A DNA stretch of 64,000 bases. It comes from JAGVPT01 sp035505655. GTDB taxonomy: Bacteria > Bacteroidota > Ignavibacteria > UBA10030 > UBA8401. Position 1 is the stretch's first letter. Every line of letters begins with the position of its first letter. Where the stretch lies: the NCBI GenBank assembly GCA_035505655.1, contig DATJQP010000084.1, forward strand, positions 13,440 through 77,439. Reading direction: 5' to 3'. Made by a program: the position numbers and the translations under genes. Positions 55,514 through 63,109 of the stretch are shown piece by piece. Under the pieces are notes generated by a model that was given only the letters and a program-made list of their open reading frames with translations, was not told the origin of the DNA and did no database searches.

Positions 55514-56182
55514 ATGAACAAGCCGATCAAAAAAGAGAATCCAGAGCCTAAACATACTGTCTGGGTCATCGAGGATAACGAGGAATTCAGCCGGCAGATA
55601 GCCGGCCTGCTGAACTTGAGCGATTCCTTTGCGTGCGAGCGGGTCTTCGCGGCGTGCGAGCCGGCGATCGATCTGTTGCGCGACGGGGAATTGCCCGATG
55701 TCATTCTGATGGATATCGGGCTTCCCGGTATGAGCGGAATCGAGGGCGTTCGCGAAATCAAGGCAATGTCGCCATCGATTGAGATCGTCATCCTCACAGT
55801 CTTCGAGGATAACCAGAAGATCTTTGAAGCGATCAGTGCCGGAGCATCCGGATATCTCCACAAAAGTTCATCGCTGGAAGTCATCGTTGATTCGTTGGAG
55901 TCAATCCTCGCCGGCGGAGCGCCGATCAATCCACAGATCGCGCGAAGCGTGCTTGAGATGTTCGCCAGGTTCTCGAATCCGCAGAGGAATTACCATCTCT
56001 CTCCCCGCGAAAAAGAGATCCTCCGCTTTCTCGTCGACGGCCTCACCAAAAAGGAAATTGCCGATAAAATCTTCCTGAGCTTCCATACCATCGACAACCA
56101 CGTCCGCAACATCTACGGCAAACTGCGCGTGCAAACGCGCGGCGGAGCTGTTGCAAAGGCCCTCAAAGAGCGGCTGCTGTAA
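55514..56182 (+). CDS. NarL/LuxR-family response regulator, partner of the upstream propeller kinase
   Basis: The protein has 222 residues. The receiver is at about 14-130 (VIEDNEEFSRQ, phosphoacceptor D67 in VILMDIGLPGMSG, Thr in ILTVFEDN, Lys in YLHKSSSLE). The LuxR HTH is at about 155-217 (LSPREKEILRFLVDGLTKKEIADKIFLSFHTIDNHVRNIYGKL). It lies 57 bp after the kinase at 52385, the same spacing and order as the 43476/46591 pair. The whole kinase-regulator unit therefore looks duplicated. A 13-residue polar N-terminal extension (MNKPIKKENPEPK) distinguishes it from its paralogue. The T9SS gene 180 bp downstream is a possible target. Confidence 0.93.
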   Translation: MNKPIKKENPEPKHTVWVIEDNEEFSRQIAGLLNLSDSFACERVFAACEPAIDLLRDGELPDVILMDIGLPGMSGIEGVREIKAMSPSIEIVILTVFEDNQKIFEAISAGASGYLHKSSSLEVIVDSLESILAGGAPINPQIARSVLEMFARFSNPQRNYHLSPREKEILRFLVDGLTKKEIADKIFLSFHTIDNHVRNIYGKLRVQTRGGAVAKALKERLL

Positions 56183-56363
56183 ATTCTCTCCCGGTTCCTT
56201 CTTTCCCCCAAAAACGACGCGTTCGCGTCATACCCACACACCCATTCTTTCAATAGATTGCTGTCAGCAACACCCTGCCATTGCACGAAAGATCAACACA
56301 GAGACAGAAGACGCAAACAAGTGAACGCTTACGCTCAGCATCATCGATGAAGGAGAATCGACA

Positions 56364-58337
56364 ATGAACCGGACCCTATTTCTGTTGTCATCTGCAATTC
56401 TTGTGTTGAACCGCCTTCTACTCTGTCAATGGACAACCGATTCCACGCTCAACACACCGATCTCGACGGCTGTCGGCAATCAGATAAATCAAAAATCGAC
56501 AACCGACGGGAACGGGGGAATGATCATTGTGTGGGAGGACTATCGCGGAGGACAATACGACGATATCTATGCGCAGCGGATCGATGTCTCGGGGGCGGTG
56601 CAGTGGACGACGAACGGCGTCGCGGTCTGTTCGGCTTCAGGGTACCAAACCGGCCCGGTGATCTGCAGCGACGGTTCCGGAGGGGCACTTATCGCATGGT
56701 GGGACAGGCGGAATGAAGGACCGGACGGCATTTTTGTGCAGCGAATCAACGGCGCGGGCGTTGTTCAGTGGACGGCAAACGGAATAAATATCTGCGCTCA
56801 GAACGTGATCGCTCCGGCGATCGGGGCCGACGGTCATGGCGGTGCCGTCGTTGCGTGGGAAGATTCCCGCAACATCGGAGGGAGCAAAATCTACGCTCAG
56901 CGTGTCGACAGTTCCGGGAATACAAAATGGACATCCGACGGCATTCAATTGTCGACCGCGGCGAGCACGCAAACAACTGCCATGGTTGTCGGTGATGGAA
57001 CAGGCGGTGTGATTGTCGGGTATGCGTCGGCGATTGCCGGGAATTTCGAACTCCACGCGCAGCGCGTCAGCTCCGGCGGCACGCTCCTGTGGGGCGCTGC
57101 CGGCGACTCGATCTGCACCGCTGCGAACAATTCGCTCAGCCTCTACCCGGCGATGATCGCTGACGGTTATGGAGGCGCACTCTTCGCATGGGAGGACTAC
57201 CGCAACACGACAGACAATGACATTTACGCTCAACGGGTAGATTCCACCGGAGCGGCCCGATGGACTTCGAACGGAGTTCCCGTCTGCAGCATCGTCAGAA
57301 ACCAGCGAAGCGCATCGCTCGCGAGCGATGGAAAAGGCGGTGCCTTGATTGCCTGGAGAGATGAAAGACGAAACACGGCGAGGTCGGATATTTATGCACA
57401 ACTCATTGATTCCTCCGGAGCCGTCCAATGGAGCGCAAACGGCGTCGCGATCTGTGTTACCGCCAACACGGAATATCTTCCGTGCATTCTTGGCGACGGA
57501 GCAGGGGGCGGAATCATTGCCTGGCAAGATAGCCGGACCGGATCGTACTCCGACATCTATGCTCAAAAAGTGGACGCGTCCGGCGCAACCATATGGAATG
57601 CAAACGGCATCGCGGTAAGTACTGCGCCGATGACACAGCAATCTCCTGAGATTGTGAGCGACGGCAGCGGCGGAGCCATCATTACCTGGGCCGACTATCG
57701 CCAGGGCAATACCTTCACCGATATCTATGCGCAGAGTGTCAGCGCAAACAGCGTGCTCCCGGTCGAATTGATCTCCTTTACCGCTGCACCGAATGAGAAC
57801 TCTGTGACCCTGGAATGGACGGCCGCTACCGAAGTGAACAACTACGGGTTTGAAGTACAAAGGGCGATACGAAACGATCAACAATCATCAACCAACAATT
57901 GGAGCAGGGCCGGGTTTGTTGAAGGGGTGGGAACTTCATACGCACCAAAGAAGTATTCGTTCATTGACAGAGAAGTTACAGCAGGCAACTATTCATATCG
58001 CCTCAAACAGATCGACCGCAGCGGCTCATTCAAGTATTCCCGGGAAATTGAAGTTGAGTTGACCAACGCCCCCGCCGTATTCTCGCTGCGTCAGAACTTT
58101 CCCAATCCTTTCAATCCCACGACTACATTTCAATTTTCAACTGCCGATTTTCGATTTGTGGAGATGAAAGTATACGATATGCTCGGCAGGGAACTGACCA
58201 CATTGGTGAGCGAGCAGAAAGCTCCCGGTGTTTATTCGGTGAAGTGGGATGCGTCGAGGATTCCCAGCGGCACGTACATTTATAGGTTGAGGGCGGGCAA
58301 CTTCGTGGAATCGAAGAAGATGACCTTGATGAAGTAA
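56364..58337 (+). CDS. T9SS-secreted repeat protein, probable seven- or eight-bladed propeller
   Basis: The protein has 657 residues, ATG at 56364 with AAGGAG upstream. A signal peptide (about 1-22) is followed by about eight copies of a 48-residue repeat. Its core is 'W.D.R....DIYAQRVD..G...W..NGV.VC......P....DG.GGA.IAW' (WEDYRGGQYDDIYAQRID, WEDYRNTTDNDIYAQRV, WQDSRTGSYSDIYAQKV and others), as expected for a beta-propeller. The region about 470-575 is the same FN3-like linker as in the 34802 gene (VLPVELISFTAAPNENSVTLEW, SYRLKQIDRSGSFKYS). The Por sorting domain runs from LRQNFPNPFNPTTTF to KKMTLMK. The function is unknown; position next to a propeller-sensor pair suggests shared regulation. 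Confidence 0.85.
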   Translation: MNRTLFLLSSAILVLNRLLLCQWTTDSTLNTPISTAVGNQINQKSTTDGNGGMIIVWEDYRGGQYDDIYAQRIDVSGAVQWTTNGVAVCSASGYQTGPVICSDGSGGALIAWWDRRNEGPDGIFVQRINGAGVVQWTANGINICAQNVIAPAIGADGHGGAVVAWEDSRNIGGSKIYAQRVDSSGNTKWTSDGIQLSTAASTQTTAMVVGDGTGGVIVGYASAIAGNFELHAQRVSSGGTLLWGAAGDSICTAANNSLSLYPAMIADGYGGALFAWEDYRNTTDNDIYAQRVDSTGAARWTSNGVPVCSIVRNQRSASLASDGKGGALIAWRDERRNTARSDIYAQLIDSSGAVQWSANGVAICVTANTEYLPCILGDGAGGGIIAWQDSRTGSYSDIYAQKVDASGATIWNANGIAVSTAPMTQQSPEIVSDGSGGAIITWADYRQGNTFTDIYAQSVSANSVLPVELISFTAAPNENSVTLEWTAATEVNNYGFEVQRAIRNDQQSSTNNWSRAGFVEGVGTSYAPKKYSFIDREVTAGNYSYRLKQIDRSGSFKYSREIEVELTNAPAVFSLRQNFPNPFNPTTTFQFSTADFRFVEMKVYDMLGRELTTLVSEQKAPGVYSVKWDASRIPSGTYIYRLRAGNFVESKKMTLMK

Positions 58338-58408
58338 TCCGTGAAGCGGAATGCGGGAAAGACACACGTCATGTACTATTTGTCATATCATAGAGGAGGA
58401 GTCGGATT

Positions 58409-59296
58409 ATGAAGAACTACAAGCTTTTCGTGTCGATCCTGACGGCATTCGTCGCGCCGATGTTCGCGGTCAATGCGCAGGTTGCCGGACAAAACCTTAT
58501 CGTAAACCCGAGCTGTGAGGATTCTGCCGCAAACAACAAGATCCCGTCTTGGGTCGAAGTCTCCGGCTTCGACTGGCAGCGCCAGCGTGGCGGCGGCGAT
58601 TTTTCACCGGCGTGTGACGGTCAGTATATCTTTTACGCCGGCGCAAAGGATAGCGCAGAACTCCGGCAGGATATCACGGTGACCGCGTTCTCTTCCTTGA
58701 TTGATGCAGGCATCCAATACTTTGTCTTTCGCGGTTATGTCCGAAGCTACCCTCAAAATCCCCCTGACACGTGCCGGATCGTGTTGGAATACAGAACTGA
58801 TACCGTTTCCGCGCCGCTTCATATCTTTGACACACATAGTCTTTGCAACACAACACAATGGCAGCTCGTGAAAGATTCCGTGCTTGCACCCAAGGGCGCA
58901 CGGATCATCAGGATACGACTGATCAGCACCCGATTCGACGGCGCCGAAAATGACGGATACTACGATGCGCTTTCGCTTGTCGCTCAGAGCGCAACGCTGG
59001 GTGTTACGTCGAAATTTGACCAGTCCCCGAAAGATTTCAGGATAGCCCAGAATTATCCGAACCCGTTTAATCCGTCGACGATGCTCGAATTCACGGTTCC
59101 GTATAACGGGCATGCAAGGCTGAGAGTATTCAACATTCTCGGTGAAGAGGTCGCGACGCTCTTTGACGGCGATGCGATAGCCGGAACGTATCATCATGCG
59201 CAGTTCAACGCCTCGAACCTCCCGAGCGGAATATATTTTTCTCGCCTGGAGTTCGGCGGAAGACAGCTGACGCAGAAAATGGTCCTGATGAAATAA
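58409..59296 (+). CDS. T9SS-secreted protein with a carbohydrate-binding-like domain
   Basis: The protein has 295 residues, ATG at 58409 with GGAGG nine bases upstream. A signal peptide ends near residue 23 (VNAQ). Residues about 25-190 form one beta-sandwich-like domain opening LIVNPSCEDSAANNKIPSWVEVSG, a typical start of family-4/9-like carbohydrate-binding or DUF642-type modules, with FRGYVRSYPQNPPDTCRIVLEYRTD and NTTQWQLVKDSVLAPKGARIIRIRLIS further on. The sorting domain begins IAQNYPNPFNPSTML and ends QKMVLMK. It follows the 56364 gene after 71 bp on the same strand, so an operon is plausible. Glycan binding is inferred from the domain shape only. Confidence 0.8.
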   Translation: MKNYKLFVSILTAFVAPMFAVNAQVAGQNLIVNPSCEDSAANNKIPSWVEVSGFDWQRQRGGGDFSPACDGQYIFYAGAKDSAELRQDITVTAFSSLIDAGIQYFVFRGYVRSYPQNPPDTCRIVLEYRTDTVSAPLHIFDTHSLCNTTQWQLVKDSVLAPKGARIIRIRLISTRFDGAENDGYYDALSLVAQSATLGVTSKFDQSPKDFRIAQNYPNPFNPSTMLEFTVPYNGHARLRVFNILGEEVATLFDGDAIAGTYHHAQFNASNLPSGIYFSRLEFGGRQLTQKMVLMK

Positions 59297-59337
59297 TATC
59301 CCGCTGATGTGCGTTGATTATCACCCCCCTCCCGACT

Positions 59338-59704
59338 CTGAAGAAGGGTCTTCAGCGACCGGAACGGCAAGCCGTTCGCAGTAGGCAATTGGAAAGCAGC
59401 CGCGACAGATGTGGAAAGCCTGGAGGATCGGGGCATCCCAAAAGAGTTTTCACTAAACAACAATTATCCCAATCCCTTCAATCCATCGACAATGATCGAT
59501 TATTCATTGCCTGTAGATGCGAAGGTGACGATCGAGGTCTACAACTTGCTCGGGCAAAAAGTCGCAACGTTGCTTAATGGAACAGAGAGAGCCGGCATGC
59601 ATACGGTAAGTTGGAATGCGGGGAAATGTTCTAGCGGAATGTATTTTGCGCGATTTGAATCGGGGGGAAAACAATTGATGAAAAAGATGCTGCTGGTCAA
59701 GTGA
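59338..59704 (+). pseudogene. Orphan T9SS sorting domain (remnant of a secreted protein)
   Basis: Only a Por domain remains: IPKEFSLNNNYPNPFNPST, through VTIEVYNLLGQKVATLL, to KKMLLVK. The frame is open from 59338. A GTG at 59411 could start a 97-residue product, but there is no ribosome-binding site, signal peptide or cargo. The upstream frame (GKPFAVGNWKAAATDVESL) reads like the end of a lost cargo domain. It lies 41 bp after the 58409 gene. It could be the leftover of a duplicated or deleted neighbour. Confidence 0.6.
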
Positions 59705-59753
59705 CGAAGTACCGGGATGATCTGTGTCTCGAACTCGATCCCCTTTCGTTCCG

Positions 59754-59783
59754 AAAAACGACAAGGCCGGTCTTTCCGAGGCC
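59754..59783 (-). terminator. Probable terminator of the tRNA transcript
   Basis: On the minus strand the stem GGCC(T)CGG/CCGGCC with an AAAGA loop is followed by TTGTCG and five Ts (59754-59758), about 50 bp after the tRNA-Glu 3' end. Confidence 0.5.
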
Positions 59784-59831
59784 ATGAATTTGTCCAAATT
59801 CTTCTCTCCTACTTCTTGTCTCTTACCCTTG

Positions 59832-59904
59832 TGTCCCCAACGAGATTCGAACTCGTGTTAGAAGCTTGAAAAGCTCCGGTCCTAGGCCTCTAGACGATGG
59901 GGAC
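59832..59904 (-). tRNA. tRNA-Glu (anticodon UUC)
   Basis: All four arms fold. The acceptor is GTCCCCA/TGGGGAC with discriminator A. The D-arm is GTCTAGAGGCCTAGGAC, the anticodon stem GGAGC/GCTTC with loop TTTTCAA giving TTC, and the T-arm CGAGT-TCGAATC-TCGTT region. CCA is not encoded. The 3' end lies towards the left, next to a sequence that recurs at 50801-50850. Confidence 0.95.
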
Positions 59905-59906
59905 TT

Positions 59907-60006
59907 GAAGAGCAAGAGAAAAGAAATAAGAGATAAGATGTAAGAAAAAGCCGAAAACTCTGGCCTTTCCTTTTTCTTCTCTCTTATCTCTTACTTCTTG
60001 CTCTTC
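59907..60006. repeat. Long imperfect inverted repeat between the two tRNA genes
   Basis: A purine-rich left arm (GAAGAGCAAGAGAAAAGAAA onward, 59907-59947) is largely complementary to a pyrimidine-rich right arm (59970-60006, ending TTCTTGCTCTTC). The loop contains GCCGAAAACTCTGGC. The spacer of a joint tRNA-His/tRNA-Glu transcript would fold into one hairpin, possibly an RNase III or RNase E processing site. Confidence 0.6.
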
Positions 60007-60010
60007 CGGG

Positions 60011-60085
60011 GGTGGCCAGTGGGACTTGAACCCACGACCTCCAGGGCCACAACCTGGCATTCTAACCAACTGAACTATGGCCACC
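60011..60085 (-). tRNA. tRNA-His (anticodon GUG)
   Basis: The acceptor GTGGCCA/TGGCCAC carries the extra G-1:C73 pair specific for histidine tRNA. The anticodon stem CCAGG/CCTGG has loop TTGTGGC giving GTG. The T-loop TTCAAGT follows a GTGGG/CCCAC stem. CCA is not encoded. It precedes tRNA-Glu by about 105 bp on the same strand, probably one transcript. Confidence 0.95.
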
Positions 60086-60186
60086 GTGAAAATGTACTTC
60101 GGGCAACCAATCCCACCTTCGGCGGGATCCTCAATACCGTGGTCAACTCAGCTTCGCTGCGCTTGCTACGTTGAGCGGAATTGGGG

Positions 60187-60202
60187 CTGAACTATGGCTA
60201 CC
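60187..60202 (-). repeat. Fragment resembling the tRNA-His 5' end
   Basis: CTGAACTATGGCTACC matches the 5' end of the tRNA-His gene (60070-60085) in 15 of 16 bases and in the same orientation, 117 bp upstream. The rest of a tRNA is absent. Confidence 0.5.
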
Positions 60203-60225
60203 CTGCAACGCGGATAAGAACTAAA

Positions 60226-60250
60226 AAGCCTGTCATGCATCGAACAGGCT
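60226..60250 (-). terminator. Intrinsic terminator of the rsmA-PAP2 unit
   Basis: On the minus strand AGCCTGT/ACAGGCT (perfect seven bases) encloses a ten-base loop and is followed by TTTTTAG. It lies about 50 bp after the stop of the PAP2-family gene. Confidence 0.8.
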
Positions 60251-60301
60251 CTTATTCTCTCAAGGTACGAAAAAACCCCATCCCAGGCAACACCTATTTG
60301 T

Positions 60302-61261
60302 TCACCCGATTTCTTCTCCCCTGACAGATTTCAAGCGTGCCTTGTACGCCCTCCACAGGGAGTCCATTCTCCTCCCGCTCCAGACCGTGAAGGCGAACAG
60401 GCAGACTCCAGCGATGACATCGATGACGTAGTGATACCAAAGATAGACGGTCGAGACAATCAGGAGCGAGCCGATCACCAGCAACACCCAGCGGCTTTTG
60501 AGACGGTTCGAAAAGGCAATGTAGAGACTGACGAGGGTCAGCTCGGTATGTCCGCTCGGAAATGCGTCTCGCTGGGCGAGCGCGATGGCGTTGGCCGCAT
60601 GTCTTGGAATAGACTCCCCGGAGTTGAGGAAATCCCGCAATGAGTCGGTCAGCCAGAGGCCGGGGAGGACCTGGTTGATCGTGTCGAAATCGTGGAGCGT
60701 GAACCTCGGCCCCACCGCCGGCACGGCGAGATAGCCGATGTACGAAAGATAGAATCCGTACACGACGAGAAAAGCCCCGAGAAAAAATTCCGTGTGCCGC
60801 TTTTCCCACCAAAGCTCAAAGAAAACGCTGAGGAGGATGAAATAGTAGCATGCATAGCAAACCTGGAGAATTTCGGTGACGGCGGGGCGCGCGAATTGCA
60901 GGATCCATCCCGTCGGGTCGGTTCCGAAGATCCACCGGTCGACATCGATGAGAAGCCAGTCGAAATCCTGAGGATGGATCGGGTGGACCATGAGATACGT
61001 GAGCTTGAAAACATACAGGATCATCGGCACCGGATACCAGTCCCGGATGTGCTGCATCGTACGCGACCCGCCCTTCTTTGCCTTCACTGCGACATACGGG
61101 ATCAGGAAGATAAGGCAAAGGTTGCAGATGATGATGCCGTACCATTGCGGGATTGAGGAAGCGAAGACCGCGGAGAGGATCGACAGAAGGGAAAGAAAAA
61201 CCATCGTGGCGAGGTCGCTCGTCGTGAGCCTCACGAACCAGGAGGGCGGTGTGATCCTCAT
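60302..61261 (-). CDS. PAP2-superfamily membrane phosphatase/phosphotransferase (Aur1/IPC-synthase-like)
   Basis: The protein has 319 residues, with six or more membrane helices (for example TMVFLSLLSILSAVFASSI, ACYYFILLSVFFELWW, GAFLVVYGFYLSYIGYLAV, WVLLVIGSLLIVSTVYL). The PAP2 motifs are RDAFPSGHTELTL (about 232-244) and YHYVIDVIAG (about 275-284), carrying the catalytic His/Asp pair. The layout with GPRF before the PSGH box matches the PAP2_3/Aur1 branch, which transfers or removes lipid phosphate groups on the periplasmic side. The substrate is unknown (lipid phosphates or sphingolipid-like head groups are possible). The start overlaps the rsmA stop by four bases, so translation is coupled. 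The gene ends in a clear terminator. Confidence 0.85.
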   Translation of the reverse strand: MRITPPSWFVRLTTSDLATMVFLSLLSILSAVFASSIPQWYGIIICNLCLIFLIPYVAVKAKKGGSRTMQHIRDWYPVPMILYVFKLTYLMVHPIHPQDFDWLLIDVDRWIFGTDPTGWILQFARPAVTEILQVCYACYYFILLSVFFELWWEKRHTEFFLGAFLVVYGFYLSYIGYLAVPAVGPRFTLHDFDTINQVLPGLWLTDSLRDFLNSGESIPRHAANAIALAQRDAFPSGHTELTLVSLYIAFSNRLKSRWVLLVIGSLLIVSTVYLWYHYVIDVIAGVCLFAFTVWSGRRMDSLWRAYKARLKSVRGEEIG

Positions 61262-62076
61262 GACCTGTTCCCCCGAAGAGTGAGAGGAAGATCGCTTGCG
61301 ACCGAAGCCAGCCGATCGGCGAGGGCAACGAACTCGCTTACCGTCAGCTCTTCGGGCCTCCGGTTGAAATCGCCGGGGATCTGCCCGAGCCTCTCGGCCG
61401 GGATTCCCATGCCCCGCAGGCCGTTCCGCAAGGTCTTGCGCCGCTGTCCGAAGACGCTTCGGACAAGGAGGCGGAAGAAGGAGTCATCCGATGCGGGGGG
61501 AGAGTGCCTCTGCCTGAAATCGAGTGAGATCACTGCGGAGACCACCTCCGGCGGCGGCTGGAATGCCCCTGCCGGGACCGTGAAGCGAAATTCCGGTCTG
61601 GCGTAATATTGAGCAAAGATCGAGAGGATGCCGTATTCCTTCGTCCGTGGCTTTGCGACGAGCCGTTCCGCGACTTCGCGTTGCATCATGAGCGTGCAAT
61701 CGTCGACATGCTGTGAGGAATCGATGATCCAGAAAAGAATGGGGGAAGTAATGTTGTACGGGATGTTTCCCACGATCCGGACTTTCCCGCCAAGTTCGCC
61801 TGCCAGCGCCGGGAGGTCGACCTCGAGGACGTCCCGGTGGATCACCTTGAGGTTCGGGCCGATTTTCTCCCGAAGGGAAGCCGAGAGTACATCGTCGATC
61901 TCGATTGCCGTGAGCGCATCGAGCTCTTCAAGGAGAAAAGATGTCAGCGCCCCTTTCCCGGGACCGACTTCCACGACGCGGTCCGACCTCTTCAATTCCA
62001 GCGTCCGGACGATTTTCTTCGCTACGTTCCGGTCGATGAGGAAGTTCTGGCCGAGAGATTTTTTCGGTCGCGTCAC
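61258..62076 (-). CDS. rsmA: 16S rRNA (adenine1518/1519-N6)-dimethyltransferase RsmA/KsgA
   Basis: This is a 272-residue enzyme that dimethylates two adjacent adenines in the 16S rRNA helix-45 loop, using S-adenosylmethionine, during late 30S assembly. Hallmarks: KSLGQNFLIDRNVAKKIV, VVEVGPGKGALTSFLLEE (SAM motif I), AIEIDDVLSASL, the catalytic motif IVGNIPYNITSPILFW, and MMQREVAERLVAKPRTKEYGILSIF. The C-terminal domain reads FFRLLVRSVFGQRRKTLRNGL. Length is typical. The start is a GTG at 62076 with no strong ribosome-binding site. It is followed by the PAP2-family gene in a four-base overlap. Confidence 0.97.
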   Translation of the reverse strand: MTRPKKSLGQNFLIDRNVAKKIVRTLELKRSDRVVEVGPGKGALTSFLLEELDALTAIEIDDVLSASLREKIGPNLKVIHRDVLEVDLPALAGELGGKVRIVGNIPYNITSPILFWIIDSSQHVDDCTLMMQREVAERLVAKPRTKEYGILSIFAQYYARPEFRFTVPAGAFQPPPEVVSAVISLDFRQRHSPPASDDSFFRLLVRSVFGQRRKTLRNGLRGMGIPAERLGQIPGDFNRRPEELTVSEFVALADRLASVASDLPLTLRGNRS

Positions 62077-62435
62077 TCTGAGATGAGGTGTTTTGAAGTG
62101 CCGGGGATCCGCAGTCCGGAAAAAATATAGCGAAGATACGATGGTTTGTCAACGGAAAGCCAAATGAACAGGTCGGTGACGCGCAGCGAGCCGGCGATCG
62201 GGGATTGTCACCCATTGGACGGCTCATCCATGGCCCCACCATCCTTCGACTCGCGCAGGATGGCACCCCGATTTTTAGATACCAAAAAACACCGCCGTCC
62301 TGAGCGAACGACGGATCAGCATGCGCGCAGAGTGAGTCGAAGGATGGCGCCCTGCCTTGAATCTTGGGCTGGCATTGAATATATTGAGGCATTGATTTTC
62401 AAGTTCATCGAGAGTGAATCGGAGAGAAACCGAAG
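62077..62435. other. Divergent intergenic region with a palindromic element
   Basis: About 360 bp between rsmA and a response regulator. Most of it is the inverted-repeat element at 62239-62347. AAAAAATAT (about 62118-62128) could be part of a promoter for rsmA. No gene is supported. Confidence 0.5.
62239..62347. repeat. 109-bp element with perfect 14-base terminal inverted repeats
   Basis: CCATCCTTCGACTC (62239-62252) and GAGTCGAAGGATGG (62334-62347) are exact reverse complements. Inside are partial repeats (CGCAGGATGG and GTCCTGAGCGAACG). This resembles short palindromic elements scattered in many genomes. Only one copy was seen in the window. Confidence 0.65.
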
Positions 62436-63101
62436 ATGAAGAAGATTCGTATCGTAATGGCGGACGATCATGACGTGGTACGGCTCGGGATCTCCGCGCT
62501 GCTGTCGACCGTTCCCGAATTCGAGGTTGTCGGACAGGCGTCGGACGGCGAAGAGGCCGTTTCGGCCGTGAAGAAACTGAATCCTGACGTCGTGATCCTC
62601 GACCTTGAGATGCCGAAAATGTCGGGAGTCGACGCGGCGAAGATCATCAAGTTCAAGTACCCGAAGACCAGGATCCTCATTCTCAGCGGCTTCGAGAACG
62701 AGAAGTACGTCACGGAGATCTTAAGGTCCGGGTCGGGAGGGTATGTGGTGAAGAATGTCGGGAAGGAAGAACTGGCCGAGGCGATTCACACCGTTGCGGA
62801 AGGGAAGCGGTTCTTTAGCCCGAGCGTCTCGCGTATCATGGTTGAAGGACTCCTCAGAAAGCATTCCGCGGAGCTTGCTCAACTCTCCCACATCAGAGAA
62901 CCTCTCACGGACCTTGAGATGGAGATCCTTTCCTTTCTCACTCAGGGACTAAAGCCGGAACAGATCGGCGAGCGCCTTGGCATCAGCGCTGCCGCGGTCG
63001 AACGGCACTTTACGACGCTCAAGAAGAAGCTGGACATTACCGACGTCATCAACCTTGTGAAGTTCGCGAAGGATTACGGGTTCGTTGTCAACCATCCGTA
63101 A
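62436..63101 (+). CDS. NarL/FixJ-family response regulator, orphan
   Basis: The protein has 221 residues. The receiver is at about 3-120 (VMADDHDVVRLGI, phosphoacceptor D56 in VVILDLEMPKMSG, Ser in LILSGFEN, Lys in GYVVKNVGKEE). The LuxR-type HTH is at about 155-210 (LTDLEMEILSFLTQGLKPEQIGERLGISAAAVERHFTTLKKKL). The recognition region is somewhat diverged: VERHF replaces the usual VKTHV or VNAHI. No kinase gene is next to it, and it differs from the two propeller-associated regulators, so its partner must lie elsewhere. It converges on the Ig-like gene with only eight bases between stop codons. Confidence 0.92.
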   Translation: MKKIRIVMADDHDVVRLGISALLSTVPEFEVVGQASDGEEAVSAVKKLNPDVVILDLEMPKMSGVDAAKIIKFKYPKTRILILSGFENEKYVTEILRSGSGGYVVKNVGKEELAEAIHTVAEGKRFFSPSVSRIMVEGLLRKHSAELAQLSHIREPLTDLEMEILSFLTQGLKPEQIGERLGISAAAVERHFTTLKKKLDITDVINLVKFAKDYGFVVNHP

Positions 63102-63109
63102 GTTCCCGA

